In this document: positions 1-8,748 of the stretch, piece by piece
Layout of the letters: every line of letters starts with the position of its first letter
Position numbering within the stretch: the first letter of the stretch is position 1
Assembly: GCA_028277345.1 (NCBI GenBank)
Contig: JANQGM010000019.1
Coordinates: 161,822 to 225,821, forward strand
Source: Candidatus Bipolaricaulota bacterium
GTDB taxonomy: Bacteria; Bipolaricaulota; Bipolaricaulia; UBA7950; UBA9294
DNA length: 64,000 bases
Direction: 5' to 3'
The notes under the pieces: generated by a model
Databases searched by the model: none
Told to the model about the DNA's origin: nothing
The model's input: the letters and a program-made list of their open reading frames with translations, nothing else
Made by a program: the position numbers and the translations under genes

Positions 1-993
1 GATAACGCCGAAGCTTCCGCGGTAGCGATTGCGTGTATCGAAAATGGGTTGTGGCGAGACAAGCGTGTTCACCGTCATACCGTCAGAGCGCAGGAATGTC
101 AGCTCATAGCCTGCGCTAACCCCTTGTCGGCGCAATCGCATCTGCTCACGGTACTTCGACTGACTCTTTTCGGTCATGAAACCTGCAATTGGCTGGCCGA
201 CAAGGTCTTCGAAGCCTCGTGCTAGCATGCGGCTGAATTGGTCGTTGACGTAGCGAAGGATGCCGGCGTCATCTTGGACGGCCAATCCATCCTGCATCGT
301 CTCTATGAGTGTTTGGAACTGCTGTTGCGTCTCTCCCGCGTGCCGCATGATGGGACGTGTGACCCTGGAAAACAGCCAAGCGCCAAGGAGAATCGCGGCA
401 ATGGCGGGAGCAAGAGCGAGCCGCATCGCTTGGAAGTAGGGCGCCCGAATCTCAGCAAGATCGACCTTGGCCACGACGCCGAGATTTGGAGGATCAACGG
501 GCTCGTAGGCAGCGAGAACCATGACTCCTCGATAATCCAGCGCAATCGCAATGCCGCTTTCCCCCTGAAGGGCACGGCGCATGGGCTCAGCCAGCTCAGA
601 ATCCATGGGAACCGGTTCCGGGGTGTCCAAATCGGAATGGCGATGACTCAGTAGAAACGTGATCTGATCGCCTTCGAGTCTCGCGAGCGTGAACTCGCCG
701 GTTTCTCCGAAGCCCTCATATTGCGCGTGCGCATCCTTGATGATGTCCATGAAATGCCCACGATGATCGGGGTGCTCGTCAAGGTGTTGCTCTTCGTGAC
801 GAACGATGGCTTCGATAAGACGCGCTTCGCTTTGGGCGATGTCGAAAAGTCGATTCCCATCGGCTTCTATGGCCGCTGAGTAGAGGACGTACATGGTCAG
901 CGCTGTGATTCCAAGTACGATGATGGCGAGAATGGCGACCAAAAAGAGTATGCGGGACCATTCCTTGCGTGCTGAATAGGGCGCAAACTCCAC
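1..993 (-). CDS. Membrane-anchored PAS sensor protein, C-terminus cut off by window edge
   Basis: The minus-strand frame is open from a GTG at 993 to the window edge (331 codons seen). A hydrophobic segment near residues 12-34 is followed by about 155 extracytoplasmic residues, a second membrane segment near residues 195-215, and then a PAS domain with the usual core (ETMQDGLAVQDDAGILRYVN, then GFEDLVGQPIAGF). This is the build of a membrane sensor such as a histidine kinase or diguanylate cyclase, but the output domain lies outside the window, so its class is unknown. The GTG has GGGAGG about 14 nt upstream, a long spacing, so the start is tentative. It diverges from the aminopeptidase gene. 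Confidence 0.7.
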   Translation of the reverse strand, partial: MEFAPYSARKEWSRILFLVAILAIIVLGITALTMYVLYSAAIEADGNRLFDIAQSEARLIEAIVRHEEQHLDEHPDHRGHFMDIIKDAHAQYEGFGETGEFTLARLEGDQITFLLSHRHSDLDTPEPVPMDSELAEPMRRALQGESGIAIALDYRGVMVLAAYEPVDPPNLGVVAKVDLAEIRAPYFQAMRLALAPAIAAILLGAWLFSRVTRPIMRHAGETQQQFQTLIETMQDGLAVQDDAGILRYVNDQFSRMLARGFEDLVGQPIAGFMTEKSQSKYREQMRLRRQGVSAGYELTFLRSDGMTVNTLVSPQPIFDTRNRYRGSFGVI

Positions 994-1165
994 GGTTGAG
1001 ATGACGGCCTCCCTTCAGCAGCCCCCTCACCCGGCTCAGGCAGTCTGATCTTCTCGCAAACTCGGCGAAAAGATGAGAATCTCTCTAAAGACACAGTACT
1101 ATGGCTCTGTGATTGTGTCAAATCGGATTGATCAGTCCTATTTAGCGCGTGCTGAAGGCGGGATC

Positions 1166-2269
1166 GTGGTGAACGAACGAGGGCAACAAAAACGGCGGCG
1201 ACTTCGAGAGTGGGGGATGGCTCCGGGAGTCCTTTTCCCGGGAACGAAGAACGCGATTACGGATGTTCCCGGAGTTCGTGTGGGCCATCTGACAGCCATC
1301 CGGGGAGATGATGTTCGGACGGGAGCGACGGCCATTTTGCCCCATGGCGGCAATCTTTATCAGGAGAAGGTGCCCGCCGGACTTTCTGTGGCCAATGGGT
1401 ATGGAAAGCTCATGGGTGGAACCCAGCTTGTTGAATTGGGCGAAATCGAAACCCCGATTGTGTTAACGAACACCTTGGACGTTCCAAAAGCGGCGGATGC
1501 CATTTTGGATTGGACGCTTTCGATGTCCGGAAACGAGGCCGTCCGATCGATCAACCCCATAGTCGGAGAGACCAATGACGGCCAGTTGAATGCCATCGAG
1601 AAGCGAAGCTTGACGTCAACCGATATGCTTGCCGCTATCTCAACTGCATCGACGGAGACGCCGGCGGAAGGGAATGTGGGCGCCGGAACAGGGACGGTGA
1701 CTTTCGGGTGGAAGGGTGGAATTGGGACGAGCTCTCGATGTCTTCCGAGAGCACTGGGATCCTATACGGTGGGGGTCTTGGTGCAGTCGAATTTCGGGGG
1801 CGTTCTTCAGATTCAAGGGGTGCCGGTTGGAGAGCGGTTGGGGCAGCATTACTTCTCTGAGTCGCTCGATGATGGGACAGCGGATGGATCGATCATGATC
1901 GTCGTGGCTACGAATGCTCCGTTGTCCGATCGGAATCTGACTCGGCTGGCAAGTCGGGCGTTCGCTGGACTGGCTCGAACGGGCTCGTCCTTCGTCAATG
2001 GATCGGGTGATTATGCCATTGCCTTTTCGACGGCGGACTCCGTCCGACGGACGCCCGAACGAAGGCGTAACGTGACGTCGTTCTCGGAGCTTCCCAATGG
2101 TTCCGTATCCCCTCTCTTTCAGACCGTCATCGAAGCGACTGAAGAGGCCATTCTGAATGCGTTGTTTATGGCGGAAACGATGACCGGACGGGAGGGTATC
2201 GTTGTTGAAGCCCTCCCCGTTGAGCGCGTTGTGGCGTGGCTGGACGCTCCCGGAGGTGTGGCAACATGA
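1166..2269 (+). CDS. P1 family (DmpA/S58-like) aminopeptidase
   Basis: The protein matches the self-cleaving DmpA/BapA aminopeptidases, which remove N-terminal residues from small peptides or beta-peptides. Near the start NAITDVPGVRVGH is the family's N-terminal signature. The middle holds GNVGAGTG and then GGIGTSSR, the segment that carries the autoproteolysis site and nucleophilic Ser in the family. Similarity begins at RRRLREWGM, so I start at the GTG at 1166, with GAAGGCGGG just upstream. The frame extends back to an ATG at 1073, which would add 31 atypical residues. There is no signal peptide. It overlaps the next gene by ATGA, so the two are probably co-translated. Confidence 0.85.
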   Translation: MVNERGQQKRRRLREWGMAPGVLFPGTKNAITDVPGVRVGHLTAIRGDDVRTGATAILPHGGNLYQEKVPAGLSVANGYGKLMGGTQLVELGEIETPIVLTNTLDVPKAADAILDWTLSMSGNEAVRSINPIVGETNDGQLNAIEKRSLTSTDMLAAISTASTETPAEGNVGAGTGTVTFGWKGGIGTSSRCLPRALGSYTVGVLVQSNFGGVLQIQGVPVGERLGQHYFSESLDDGTADGSIMIVVATNAPLSDRNLTRLASRAFAGLARTGSSFVNGSGDYAIAFSTADSVRRTPERRRNVTSFSELPNGSVSPLFQTVIEATEEAILNALFMAETMTGREGIVVEALPVERVVAWLDAPGGVAT

Positions 2270-2895
2270 CGGAGCGTGAGCAACTGTTCGATGCGTGGGC
2301 GGACCGATACGATGCGCATGTTGCGCAGGAGAAGGGCTTCCCATTCGAGGGATACGAGGCGGTTGTTTCCGAGATTGTGAGCAGAGTGTCTGTGACTGCG
2401 GGTGAGCGTGTGCTCGATCTTGGTGTCGGGACGGGCGCTCTGGCTGAACGGTTCGAACAGTCAGGCTGTGAGCTATGGGGGCTTGATTTCTCAAACGAGA
2501 TGCTTGTTCGCGCTCGCGCCAAGTGTCCGACCGGACGGTTCTTGAAGTGTGATCTGCTTGGGGAATGGCCTAACTCTCTGCCTCTGGGCTTTGATGCGAT
2601 TGTCTCCGGCTATGTGTTTCATGAGTTCAACACAGAGGCCAAGATTCGCATTCTCCGGAGAGCACTTCGTTGCCTAAATCCAAATCGCGCGATCATCATT
2701 GGGGACATTGCTTTTTCATCGAGTTCTGAACGCGAGGAAGCCCGCCGCAGATGGAAGAAGGAGTGGGATGAAGACGAGTTCTATTGGGCATGGGACGAAA
2801 TCGAACCACGGCTGAACGATTTGGGATGCTCCGGCACGTATACGAAGCTGTCAGCCTGCGGAGGCGTCATCGAGCTTCGGAGGACGATCGAATGA
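2266..2895 (+). CDS. Class I SAM-dependent methyltransferase
   Basis: A 209-residue protein of the Methyltransf_25/11 type. VLDLGVGTGALAERF (about residues 50-64) is the glycine-rich SAM-binding motif I. LWGLDFSNEML is the acidic-residue motif II, and FDAIVSGYVFHEF is the motif IV region. The N-terminal LFDAWADRYDAHV is typical of small-molecule methyltransferases of the UbiE or YrrT kind. The substrate cannot be told from sequence. The start ATG lies in the ATGA overlap with the aminopeptidase gene and has GGAGG about 9 nt upstream. The 3' end makes another ATGA overlap with the GNAT gene, so three genes form one coupled unit. Confidence 0.85.
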   Translation: MTEREQLFDAWADRYDAHVAQEKGFPFEGYEAVVSEIVSRVSVTAGERVLDLGVGTGALAERFEQSGCELWGLDFSNEMLVRARAKCPTGRFLKCDLLGEWPNSLPLGFDAIVSGYVFHEFNTEAKIRILRRALRCLNPNRAIIIGDIAFSSSSEREEARRRWKKEWDEDEFYWAWDEIEPRLNDLGCSGTYTKLSACGGVIELRRTIE

Positions 2896-3647
2896 ATGTC
2901 GGGTCCACAGGTTGGCAGGATCTTGAATGCGCCGCCATGCTTGCTTGGCCGGCAGAAGAGGAAAAGGACTATGATGGGTGGCGGCTGCGATTCGCCGATG
3001 GGTTCACCAAACGGGCGAATTCCGTCAACGGCGTCGGTGCGTCAACCATCGATCTCTCTACGAAAATCGCGTTTTGCGAAGCCGTCTATGCGCGTCGTGG
3101 CCTACCACCGGTTTTTCGCATCACCCCGTTCTCGGAACCGGCACCCTTGGATCGTATCCTAGAACAACGGGGATACAGCCGATTGGACGAAACCCATGTT
3201 CTCGTTCAAACGCTCTCCGAGAATCGAGCGCCATCCGATGGCGCGCTCGATGTTCGCCTCGCGTCACCAGCGGACTGGGCTAACGTTCATGCGGTCTTGC
3301 AGGACCGTTCTTCGACTGAGCGGGCGCAGATGATCGGCCTGATTCAGCGAATGCCAGCAGGCGTCTCTCCGCTTGTCGGCATTCAGGGTGCGGATGCCGT
3401 GAGTTGTTGTCTCAGCGTGGTCGTTGGCGGGTGGTTGGGCATCTTCGCGATGGCGGTTCATGAGGATGTGAAGCGCCGCGGGATCGGGACATCGATGCTT
3501 CGATACGCGCTTGATCGAGGACGCGACGATGGCGCGACGCGGGCCTTTCTCCAAGTCCAGGTCGATAACGCCCCCGCCTATAAACTGTATCTGAAAGAGG
3601 GCTTTACGCTGGCGTATCCCTATTGGTATCGGAAACGAATGGATTGA
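2892..3647 (+). CDS. GNAT family N-acetyltransferase
   Basis: A 251-residue protein. The N-terminal half (about 130 residues) resembles the lead segment of GNAT proteins such as those around RimI paralogues. The C-terminal half has the acetyl-CoA pyrophosphate loop in EDVKRRGIGTSML, followed by AFLQVQVDNAPAYKLYLKEGF, the usual beta5-alpha4 region with the conserved Asn/Tyr. The substrate is unknown. The ATG at 2892 lies within the ATGA overlap with the methyltransferase stop. An in-frame ATG at 2784 would lie inside the methyltransferase and is rejected. Confidence 0.85.
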   Translation: MNVGSTGWQDLECAAMLAWPAEEEKDYDGWRLRFADGFTKRANSVNGVGASTIDLSTKIAFCEAVYARRGLPPVFRITPFSEPAPLDRILEQRGYSRLDETHVLVQTLSENRAPSDGALDVRLASPADWANVHAVLQDRSSTERAQMIGLIQRMPAGVSPLVGIQGADAVSCCLSVVVGGWLGIFAMAVHEDVKRRGIGTSMLRYALDRGRDDGATRAFLQVQVDNAPAYKLYLKEGFTLAYPYWYRKRMD

Positions 3648-3679
3648 GACGGTGCATTACGCTGAGGGAGGCTGAGATC

Positions 3680-5488
3680 ATGACGGGAGGACGTTGGGAT
3701 GTGAAGGCGAGGCGATGGGGTTCGGGAATTGGCGCAACATCCGGTATCCTTCTCATTCTGTGGCTGTCCCTCTTCCTATGCGCTTGGGGGCAGAGCGCGG
3801 CGCTCTTGCGCGACGATCATCCGGAATTCGGGGGATGGATGACCTATGTTGAATCTCCGGGAATCGGACGGATCGCCGTTCACATCCGAACCCCGGATGT
3901 GCCTCGTTATCACGATGGTGCTCCCGTGATCGTCAATGTTTCTGGATTCTTTACGGCGTCATCGGGATTCAATTTCCAATGGGATCCCGATGCACTGGGC
4001 GCCATCTACATCACCTACCTATGGCCGGGAAAGACCGATGCCCGCACCGGCATTCGTAGCGACGGGGATTTCGACTATGGTGGGCCAGATTGCCTGACCG
4101 CATTGCGAAGCGTGATCCGTTTCGCGACCGGCGAAATTCCCAATGAGAACGGCGATTTTCTTCACGACCTGTTCGACGGACTTCCGCTGTACGACGTCTC
4201 CGGTTTGTACGCCTTCTCCCACTCGGGGATCGCGGCGACCAATGTCATGGCCTTGCACGGAGCGTCGTTCCCAAAGATGGGGTTCTTCGTTGGGCGCGAG
4301 AATCCGACACTGGATGCCCTTTATCCATTGGAGCCCGGTCATTGGGATGAAGACACCGGGCGGGCGCAGCACAATCCGTTCTACGACCCTGCCGGGTACA
4401 CGCCGACATCGATTGCCATCGACTACTCGACGGTCTCGTGGTCCAGCGACCTGAGCCGCCCGGTGTTTCTCTCTCCCCAGAACGGCCAAATCGTCTATCG
4501 CTGCTCAACGAAGCATCCCCGGATGTGGGAAAAGGACTACTGGTCCACGGGGTTGCTGCAGGCCTTGTTGGACAACGGTGCGTTGACGCGGGAGACGTGG
4601 CCCGAAACGTTGGCGACGCCCGAAGAGGCAGCCGCCCATTGGCCGTTCAGAACGACAGTGAACAACTACTCGCGTTTGCCGGATGTGCTGCCCCATCTCA
4701 AGACGATGCTGGTGTTTGCGGCGGCCGACCATGTTCAGACCGCGCTTGACAAGCCACACATACATCACGCGTACGACGGCTTCCATACGACGGCCGGGCT
4801 ATGGTGCCGCTTAAATCCCGATCGCGCCTATGTCCGCGCCTTCTCAAGCGTCGATGCAGAAACGGTTGTTCCGGACAACGCCGCCAATACAGAGCCCTCG
4901 ACCTGGGCCGTTATCCGGGACTGGGGGTATCGAACGCCGCCTCGGAGTTTGCATCAACAGGTTGTGCTGGCGGCGATTGCGGAGATGTGCGATCGTCATG
5001 TCAACGGAATTTGGTCGAACGACCTGGATGCAGTCTTGCACGCCTATGGACTGAGCGCAGGCCAGGGAGAGGAGATGGCGATGGTTGTATTCCCGGATGG
5101 AACGCACGTGATGGCCTCCCCGCTGTCAGCGAGGAGTGAAGACAACGAGGCCCGCGATTTCGGGTTGTACATGGATGCGGCGTGGGCGCCGACGTGGGAT
5201 GCCGTCGTCATCGACTGGCCGGACTTTGGACTGCCGGCGCAGCCCGAACGCGCGGCGGCTCAGATTCGTGAGGCCTACGAGCGGGCGAAGGCGGGAGAAC
5301 GGCTGGAAATCGGATGTATCGGAGGTACGGGCCGCACGGGGACGGTGCTTGCTTGCATGGCCGTCTTGGCGGGAATCGCCGCCGATGAGGCCGTCGATTG
5401 GGTGCGCGATGCCTACAAACGGGAGGCTGTCGAAACGGACGATCAAGAACGTTGGGTTCACTGGTTCGCTGAGTTCGTTCGGGATTAG
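3680..5488 (+). CDS. Exported alpha/beta-hydrolase-like protein fused to a tyrosine-phosphatase domain
   Basis: A 602-residue frame with two unlike parts. After an Arg-containing leader and hydrophobic stretch (about residues 18-38, signal peptide or anchor) comes a hydrolase-like region with YAFSHSG near residue 180, which could be a nucleophile elbow. From about residue 466 the sequence matches standalone cytosolic protein-tyrosine-phosphatase-like proteins of about 137 residues, including the P-loop CIGGTGRTG (Cys-x5-Arg). The junction GLSAGQGEEMAMVVFPDG coincides with AGGGAGAGGAG followed by ATG at 5075, a good internal start. It may be a true fusion, or two genes joined by loss of a stop or by a sequence error. 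The start at 3680 has GGGAGG 8 nt upstream. Confidence 0.7.
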   Translation: MTGGRWDVKARRWGSGIGATSGILLILWLSLFLCAWGQSAALLRDDHPEFGGWMTYVESPGIGRIAVHIRTPDVPRYHDGAPVIVNVSGFFTASSGFNFQWDPDALGAIYITYLWPGKTDARTGIRSDGDFDYGGPDCLTALRSVIRFATGEIPNENGDFLHDLFDGLPLYDVSGLYAFSHSGIAATNVMALHGASFPKMGFFVGRENPTLDALYPLEPGHWDEDTGRAQHNPFYDPAGYTPTSIAIDYSTVSWSSDLSRPVFLSPQNGQIVYRCSTKHPRMWEKDYWSTGLLQALLDNGALTRETWPETLATPEEAAAHWPFRTTVNNYSRLPDVLPHLKTMLVFAAADHVQTALDKPHIHHAYDGFHTTAGLWCRLNPDRAYVRAFSSVDAETVVPDNAANTEPSTWAVIRDWGYRTPPRSLHQQVVLAAIAEMCDRHVNGIWSNDLDAVLHAYGLSAGQGEEMAMVVFPDGTHVMASPLSARSEDNEARDFGLYMDAAWAPTWDAVVIDWPDFGLPAQPERAAAQIREAYERAKAGERLEIGCIGGTGRTGTVLACMAVLAGIAADEAVDWVRDAYKREAVETDDQERWVHWFAEFVRD

Positions 5489-5512
5489 CCGAGCGAACCC
5501 AATCCTAGGAAC

Positions 5513-5935
5513 TTATCGATTGGCCCCCTTCTGCCGCGCGGTGGCGACATCTTGAAGCGTCGTGTTCTCAAGAAAACGGACCACGGCATCGCGAGCTGGC
5601 TTCCACAGGGGGTGCATATCGCACTCATGATCGCACTCGCAGGGGCAGAGATAGAGCGGGCAGTCATTGAGAACATCTGGGCCGTCCATCGCTACGACCA
5701 CGGTCTTGAGTGTGATGTCGGTGGCTGGCTGAGCGAGCTGAATTCCTCCATGTTTCCCGCGGGCGGCATGGACGAGTCCTGCCCGGCGAAGCTGGCCGAT
5801 GATTTTGGCCAGAAGCGGATAGGGAACGGAGGCGGAAGCAGCGATATCCTTTGTGGAGACCGGGATATCGGGTGGGCACAGGGCGACTTCAGCGAGTGCA
5901 AGAACAGCGTATTTCGCTGTTTTCGAATACAGCAT
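5513..5935 (-). CDS. Rrf2/IscR-type transcriptional regulator
   Basis: A 140-residue winged-helix protein that begins MLYSKTAKYAVLALAEVA, the classic Rrf2 N-terminus. The wing region follows as VSTKDIAASASVPYPLLAKIIGQLRRAGLV and then RGKHGGIQLA. The C-terminal third has a run of five Cys between about residues 92 and 105 (CPLYLCPCECDHEC) in the position where IscR and NsrR bind an iron-sulfur cluster, so redox, iron or NO sensing is likely. Five Cys instead of three leaves the actual ligands open. GGGAGG precedes the ATG. The stop is 24 bp from the convergent hydrolase-phosphatase gene. CGCCT/AGGCG at about 5955-5976 may be an operator. Confidence 0.9.
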   Translation of the reverse strand: MLYSKTAKYAVLALAEVALCPPDIPVSTKDIAASASVPYPLLAKIIGQLRRAGLVHAARGKHGGIQLAQPATDITLKTVVVAMDGPDVLNDCPLYLCPCECDHECDMHPLWKPARDAVVRFLENTTLQDVATARQKGANR

Positions 5936-6014
5936 CGAGACCTCCCATCACAAGCGCCTGAAGTGTAGGCGTCTTTGAGCCAAATGCCAACTGCTCGCAC
6001 TGGCCCGCCGGAGG

Positions 6015-7040
6015 CTATCGAAGGGTCAACCCCTCTGCAGAAAACTCGAAGATGTATCGCGTTTCGTAGTTGCGAGCGAGCGAGAGATGGAGCGTCAACT
6101 CTGAAAGGTCATAGACGATCGACCATTGCGTCCCACTCGCGCTGACCTGCTCGAGCAGATCCATCGCGGCGTTGGCGTCAAGCGCGCCCTCGGCATGAGT
6201 CAAGGCGCTTTGCAACCGGTCGAAGCGAGGGCACAGCCCGTCGGTCTGATCGTAATCGCTCAGGGTGAAGTTGGTGGCCTGATGCCACGGAGTCTCTGAA
6301 GAGATCGTTCGCAACTCGCCGTCCACATATTCGACGACGATCGCTCCTCCATCCCGATCAGCGATGAGGTAGTGCAGATGCGGACCGCCTTGATTGCGAA
6401 TTGAGACGGACTCCAGAAGCGTAGCGGCTTCGCCGGTTGTTCGCGTGTTCTCCAACACGAGACGAATCAACTGGAGATTGCCGACGGTGGGTTTGTCGGG
6501 GTCGCTGACGTACTGATCCGAGGCCACGGCGGCCATGGCGACGGCCAACCCGTGTTCGTTGATCCCATTGAACGGGAGCTGCGGCGATTCAAGCAGCGGC
6601 ATCAGGGCATGGTGGGGTTGGTCCTCCAGTGACGTCCAAAGGGCCTCGTCTTCGATGAGATAGGCGAAATCGACGCTGGTCACAGAGGCGTATCCCTCCT
6701 CGGGGTGGGTATGCAACAAGATCATGGGGCTGTGCTCCCAATCGAAATTGCGGCCGAATAGCGGCGAATTCGAATCTCCGAGCGCGGCGAACAAGGAGCA
6801 TCCCCACGCAGCGATCGGAGCGGACGACGACTCTGACGTTAGATCCTCGGGAACATCGTAAGGCCCTGTCCAATGCATGGTGTACACCGGGTAGGGGTCA
6901 ATCATGGTGATCGACGCCAGCGTTTCCTCGACATGGTCGGGAGTGGGGCTTGCTGTGTCTTGCTCGGGCTTGCACCCGGTAAGAATCAGGAACAACACCA
7001 TGAGGGCCATGCCTCCACGCCGTACTCGATGAGATATCAT
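6015..7040 (-). CDS. Lipoprotein of the C45/choloylglycine-hydrolase (Ntn amidase) type
   Basis: A 341-residue protein. The N-terminus is a lipoprotein signal: Arg-rich, then a hydrophobic run and lipobox LTGC. The mature region resembles linear-amide C-N hydrolases of the penicillin acylase/acid ceramidase clan. WGCSLFAA offers the catalytic Cys, followed by PLFGRNFDW, the conserved Arg/Asn/Asp segment. FNGINEHGLAVAMAA and QNNGG-like 'RNQGGPHLHYLIAD' follow in family order. In this clan the Cys becomes N-terminal after self-cleavage. Here about 80 residues precede it, as a signal plus propeptide would. The substrate is unknown. It stands alone between the Rrf2 gene and the ABC exporter operon on the same strand. 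Confidence 0.75.
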   Translation of the reverse strand: MISHRVRRGGMALMVLFLILTGCKPEQDTASPTPDHVEETLASITMIDPYPVYTMHWTGPYDVPEDLTSESSSAPIAAWGCSLFAALGDSNSPLFGRNFDWEHSPMILLHTHPEEGYASVTSVDFAYLIEDEALWTSLEDQPHHALMPLLESPQLPFNGINEHGLAVAMAAVASDQYVSDPDKPTVGNLQLIRLVLENTRTTGEAATLLESVSIRNQGGPHLHYLIADRDGGAIVVEYVDGELRTISSETPWHQATNFTLSDYDQTDGLCPRFDRLQSALTHAEGALDANAAMDLLEQVSASGTQWSIVYDLSELTLHLSLARNYETRYIFEFSAEGLTLR

Positions 7041-7278
7041 GCGTTCGCCTCCGTTGCCTAGGGTCTGAGTTAGCTTTCTGACCCATCGTCAATCGGAGTT
7101 GTGAAGAAACGATGGAGCGATGGAATGCGATCGCGTCCGCGGCGGCCCTAGACTACGGAAGAGTCAGCGGAGTCCATCCAATCGTGCCATTCATCGCAGG
7201 AGGCGATGAATGAAAACTCGCGAGGAGTGGGGCCGGCCTCCCCACGAGCTGATTGAACGGACGAGCGATCCTTGGTGC
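7041..7278. other. Intergenic gap with a GC-rich hairpin
   Basis: No gene is visible in these 238 bp between the amidase start and the ABC permease stop, both on the minus strand. At 7228-7246 the sequence GTGGGG-ccggcct-CCCCAC forms a hairpin that could terminate the ABC operon. On the minus strand it is followed by TCCTCGCGAGTTTTC, so no T-run follows directly. The remainder should hold the amidase promoter, which I could not assign with confidence. Confidence 0.4.
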
Positions 7279-8748
7279 CTACTCCGCTGCAAGCGCGTCA
7301 ACGGGATTCAATCGAGACGCGCGCCAAGCCGGCCACACGCCCGACAGCGCGCCGAGCACAAAGGAAAACACCAAAACGCCGGTGACGAGCCACCCGTCGA
7401 TAACGGGGGCAAACGAACCGACCCCCAAGCTGGGACCGAGGACTCGTGTGCCCGCCACGCTGAGAAGGCTTCCCAGGACGAGTCCGAGCATCCCTCCCAT
7501 GAGTCCCATGAGTCCTGAATCGAACAAGAACAGAATCAATACTTGGCCGTCACGTGCGCCAACGGATTTCAGGATGCCGATTTCGCGCGTTCGCTCAAGA
7601 ACAGCGGTGTACATGGTGTTCATCAGACCGACGCCTCCGACGATCAGCGCCACGGCGGCGATGCTCGCCAGGACTGTTTCGATCATGCCCAGCGTTCCCT
7701 GAATTTCATCGGCGACTTCTTGGATCGAAATGGGGGTGCCGGTGGCTTCCTGCTGGCCGATGGCGGCCTGGATCGCATCCTTGGTTTCACTGATGGGTGC
7801 GCCGCCCCCCACGCGAGTAATGGTGACCGACATCATGCTGCGTCCGGCGAGAACCTCTGACGCGCGTTCGTTGAGCACAAACAAGGCATCGTCCGTATTC
7901 GTGAGTCCTCGGAGCACAAGATCGGCGGAATTGCCGGTGCCCAGGTTCTGTGCGAGTCCCTGCCCGCTCAACGCGCCTTCGGAAGCCCCGGCATTGTCGT
8001 CCTGGAGTCCGCTGGAGCTGAGAATCCCCACGACCGTGAAGGGGATGTCTCCGATTGCGATGCTGTCACCGATTGCAAGCTGGAGAAGCTCGGCGGACCG
8101 GGCGCCGACCACAACTTGGTTGTCGATGCTGTTGGCGAAGGACGCGCCCTCTGCGATGTCAAACCCACCCAAGACCGATGAGAAGGACGCCAGAAAATCG
8201 AGGGACGGCGTCGATACGCGCAAGAATCCGCTGGTGGATTCCGTACTGACGGGTTGGATCTGGGTGCCGAGCGTTCCAGCTTCGATAAGCTGTGGCACCT
8301 GTTCGAGCAGCAGCTGGGTGTCCAAGCTCGTGGTCGCCGCGCGACGTAGGGCATCGCGAAGATCCTCTGCTGTCTCCGTGTTCCCGTCAGCGTTTGCTGC
8401 AGCGTTTCCCAGATTGTCGGGTGAGAAGGTGCCTCCGGTTGATGTGTCCGTTTGAGGCGGGGACGGCGATTGCCCGCTGAAGGCGCGGACGGATTGTCCC
8501 GTTCCGGGCGCGAACCCGCCGACTGCGCCGCGGCCGCCCTGAGTGCCGCCCCCGATGGGCGAGATGAGAATGATGTCGTATCCGATGTCCTCGAACTGTT
8601 GTAGGACGGCCTGTTGAACGCCGGTTCCGATGGAAAGCAAGGCCACGACGGCGGTGACGCCGACGAGAACGCCGAGGATGGTGAGCCAGGACCGGGTGCG
8701 CCGACTGCCGATGTTCTTTAGCGCAAGACGGAACAGGTTAAGCTTCAT
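7279..8748 (-). CDS. MacB/FtsX-type ABC transporter permease
   Basis: A 489-residue protein with the MacB fold. The N-terminus is KNIGSRRTRSWLTILGVLVGVTAVVALLSIG (cytoplasmic helix plus first membrane segment), followed by a large extracytoplasmic MacB-PCD domain of about 300 residues. The C-terminal FtsX domain has three membrane segments, including YTAVLERTREIGILKSVGA, the coupling region. The periplasmic domain has an unusual Gly/Ser/Thr-rich stretch near residues 65-130 (GGGTQGGRGAVGGFAPGTG). Such proteins drive export by mechanotransmission together with a LolD-like ATPase. The ATG overlaps the ATPase gene by ATGA. The substrate is not evident, but the exported protein at 9441-10160 is a likely partner. 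Confidence 0.92.
   Translation of the reverse strand: MKLNLFRLALKNIGSRRTRSWLTILGVLVGVTAVVALLSIGTGVQQAVLQQFEDIGYDIILISPIGGGTQGGRGAVGGFAPGTGQSVRAFSGQSPSPPQTDTSTGGTFSPDNLGNAAANADGNTETAEDLRDALRRAATTSLDTQLLLEQVPQLIEAGTLGTQIQPVSTESTSGFLRVSTPSLDFLASFSSVLGGFDIAEGASFANSIDNQVVVGARSAELLQLAIGDSIAIGDIPFTVVGILSSSGLQDDNAGASEGALSGQGLAQNLGTGNSADLVLRGLTNTDDALFVLNERASEVLAGRSMMSVTITRVGGGAPISETKDAIQAAIGQQEATGTPISIQEVADEIQGTLGMIETVLASIAAVALIVGGVGLMNTMYTAVLERTREIGILKSVGARDGQVLILFLFDSGLMGLMGGMLGLVLGSLLSVAGTRVLGPSLGVGSFAPVIDGWLVTGVLVFSFVLGALSGVWPAWRASRLNPVDALAAE

Noticed and set aside
1640..2494. 284-codon minus-strand frame
   Set aside because: It is antisense to the aminopeptidase and methyltransferase genes, with low-complexity Arg/Pro/His-rich content.
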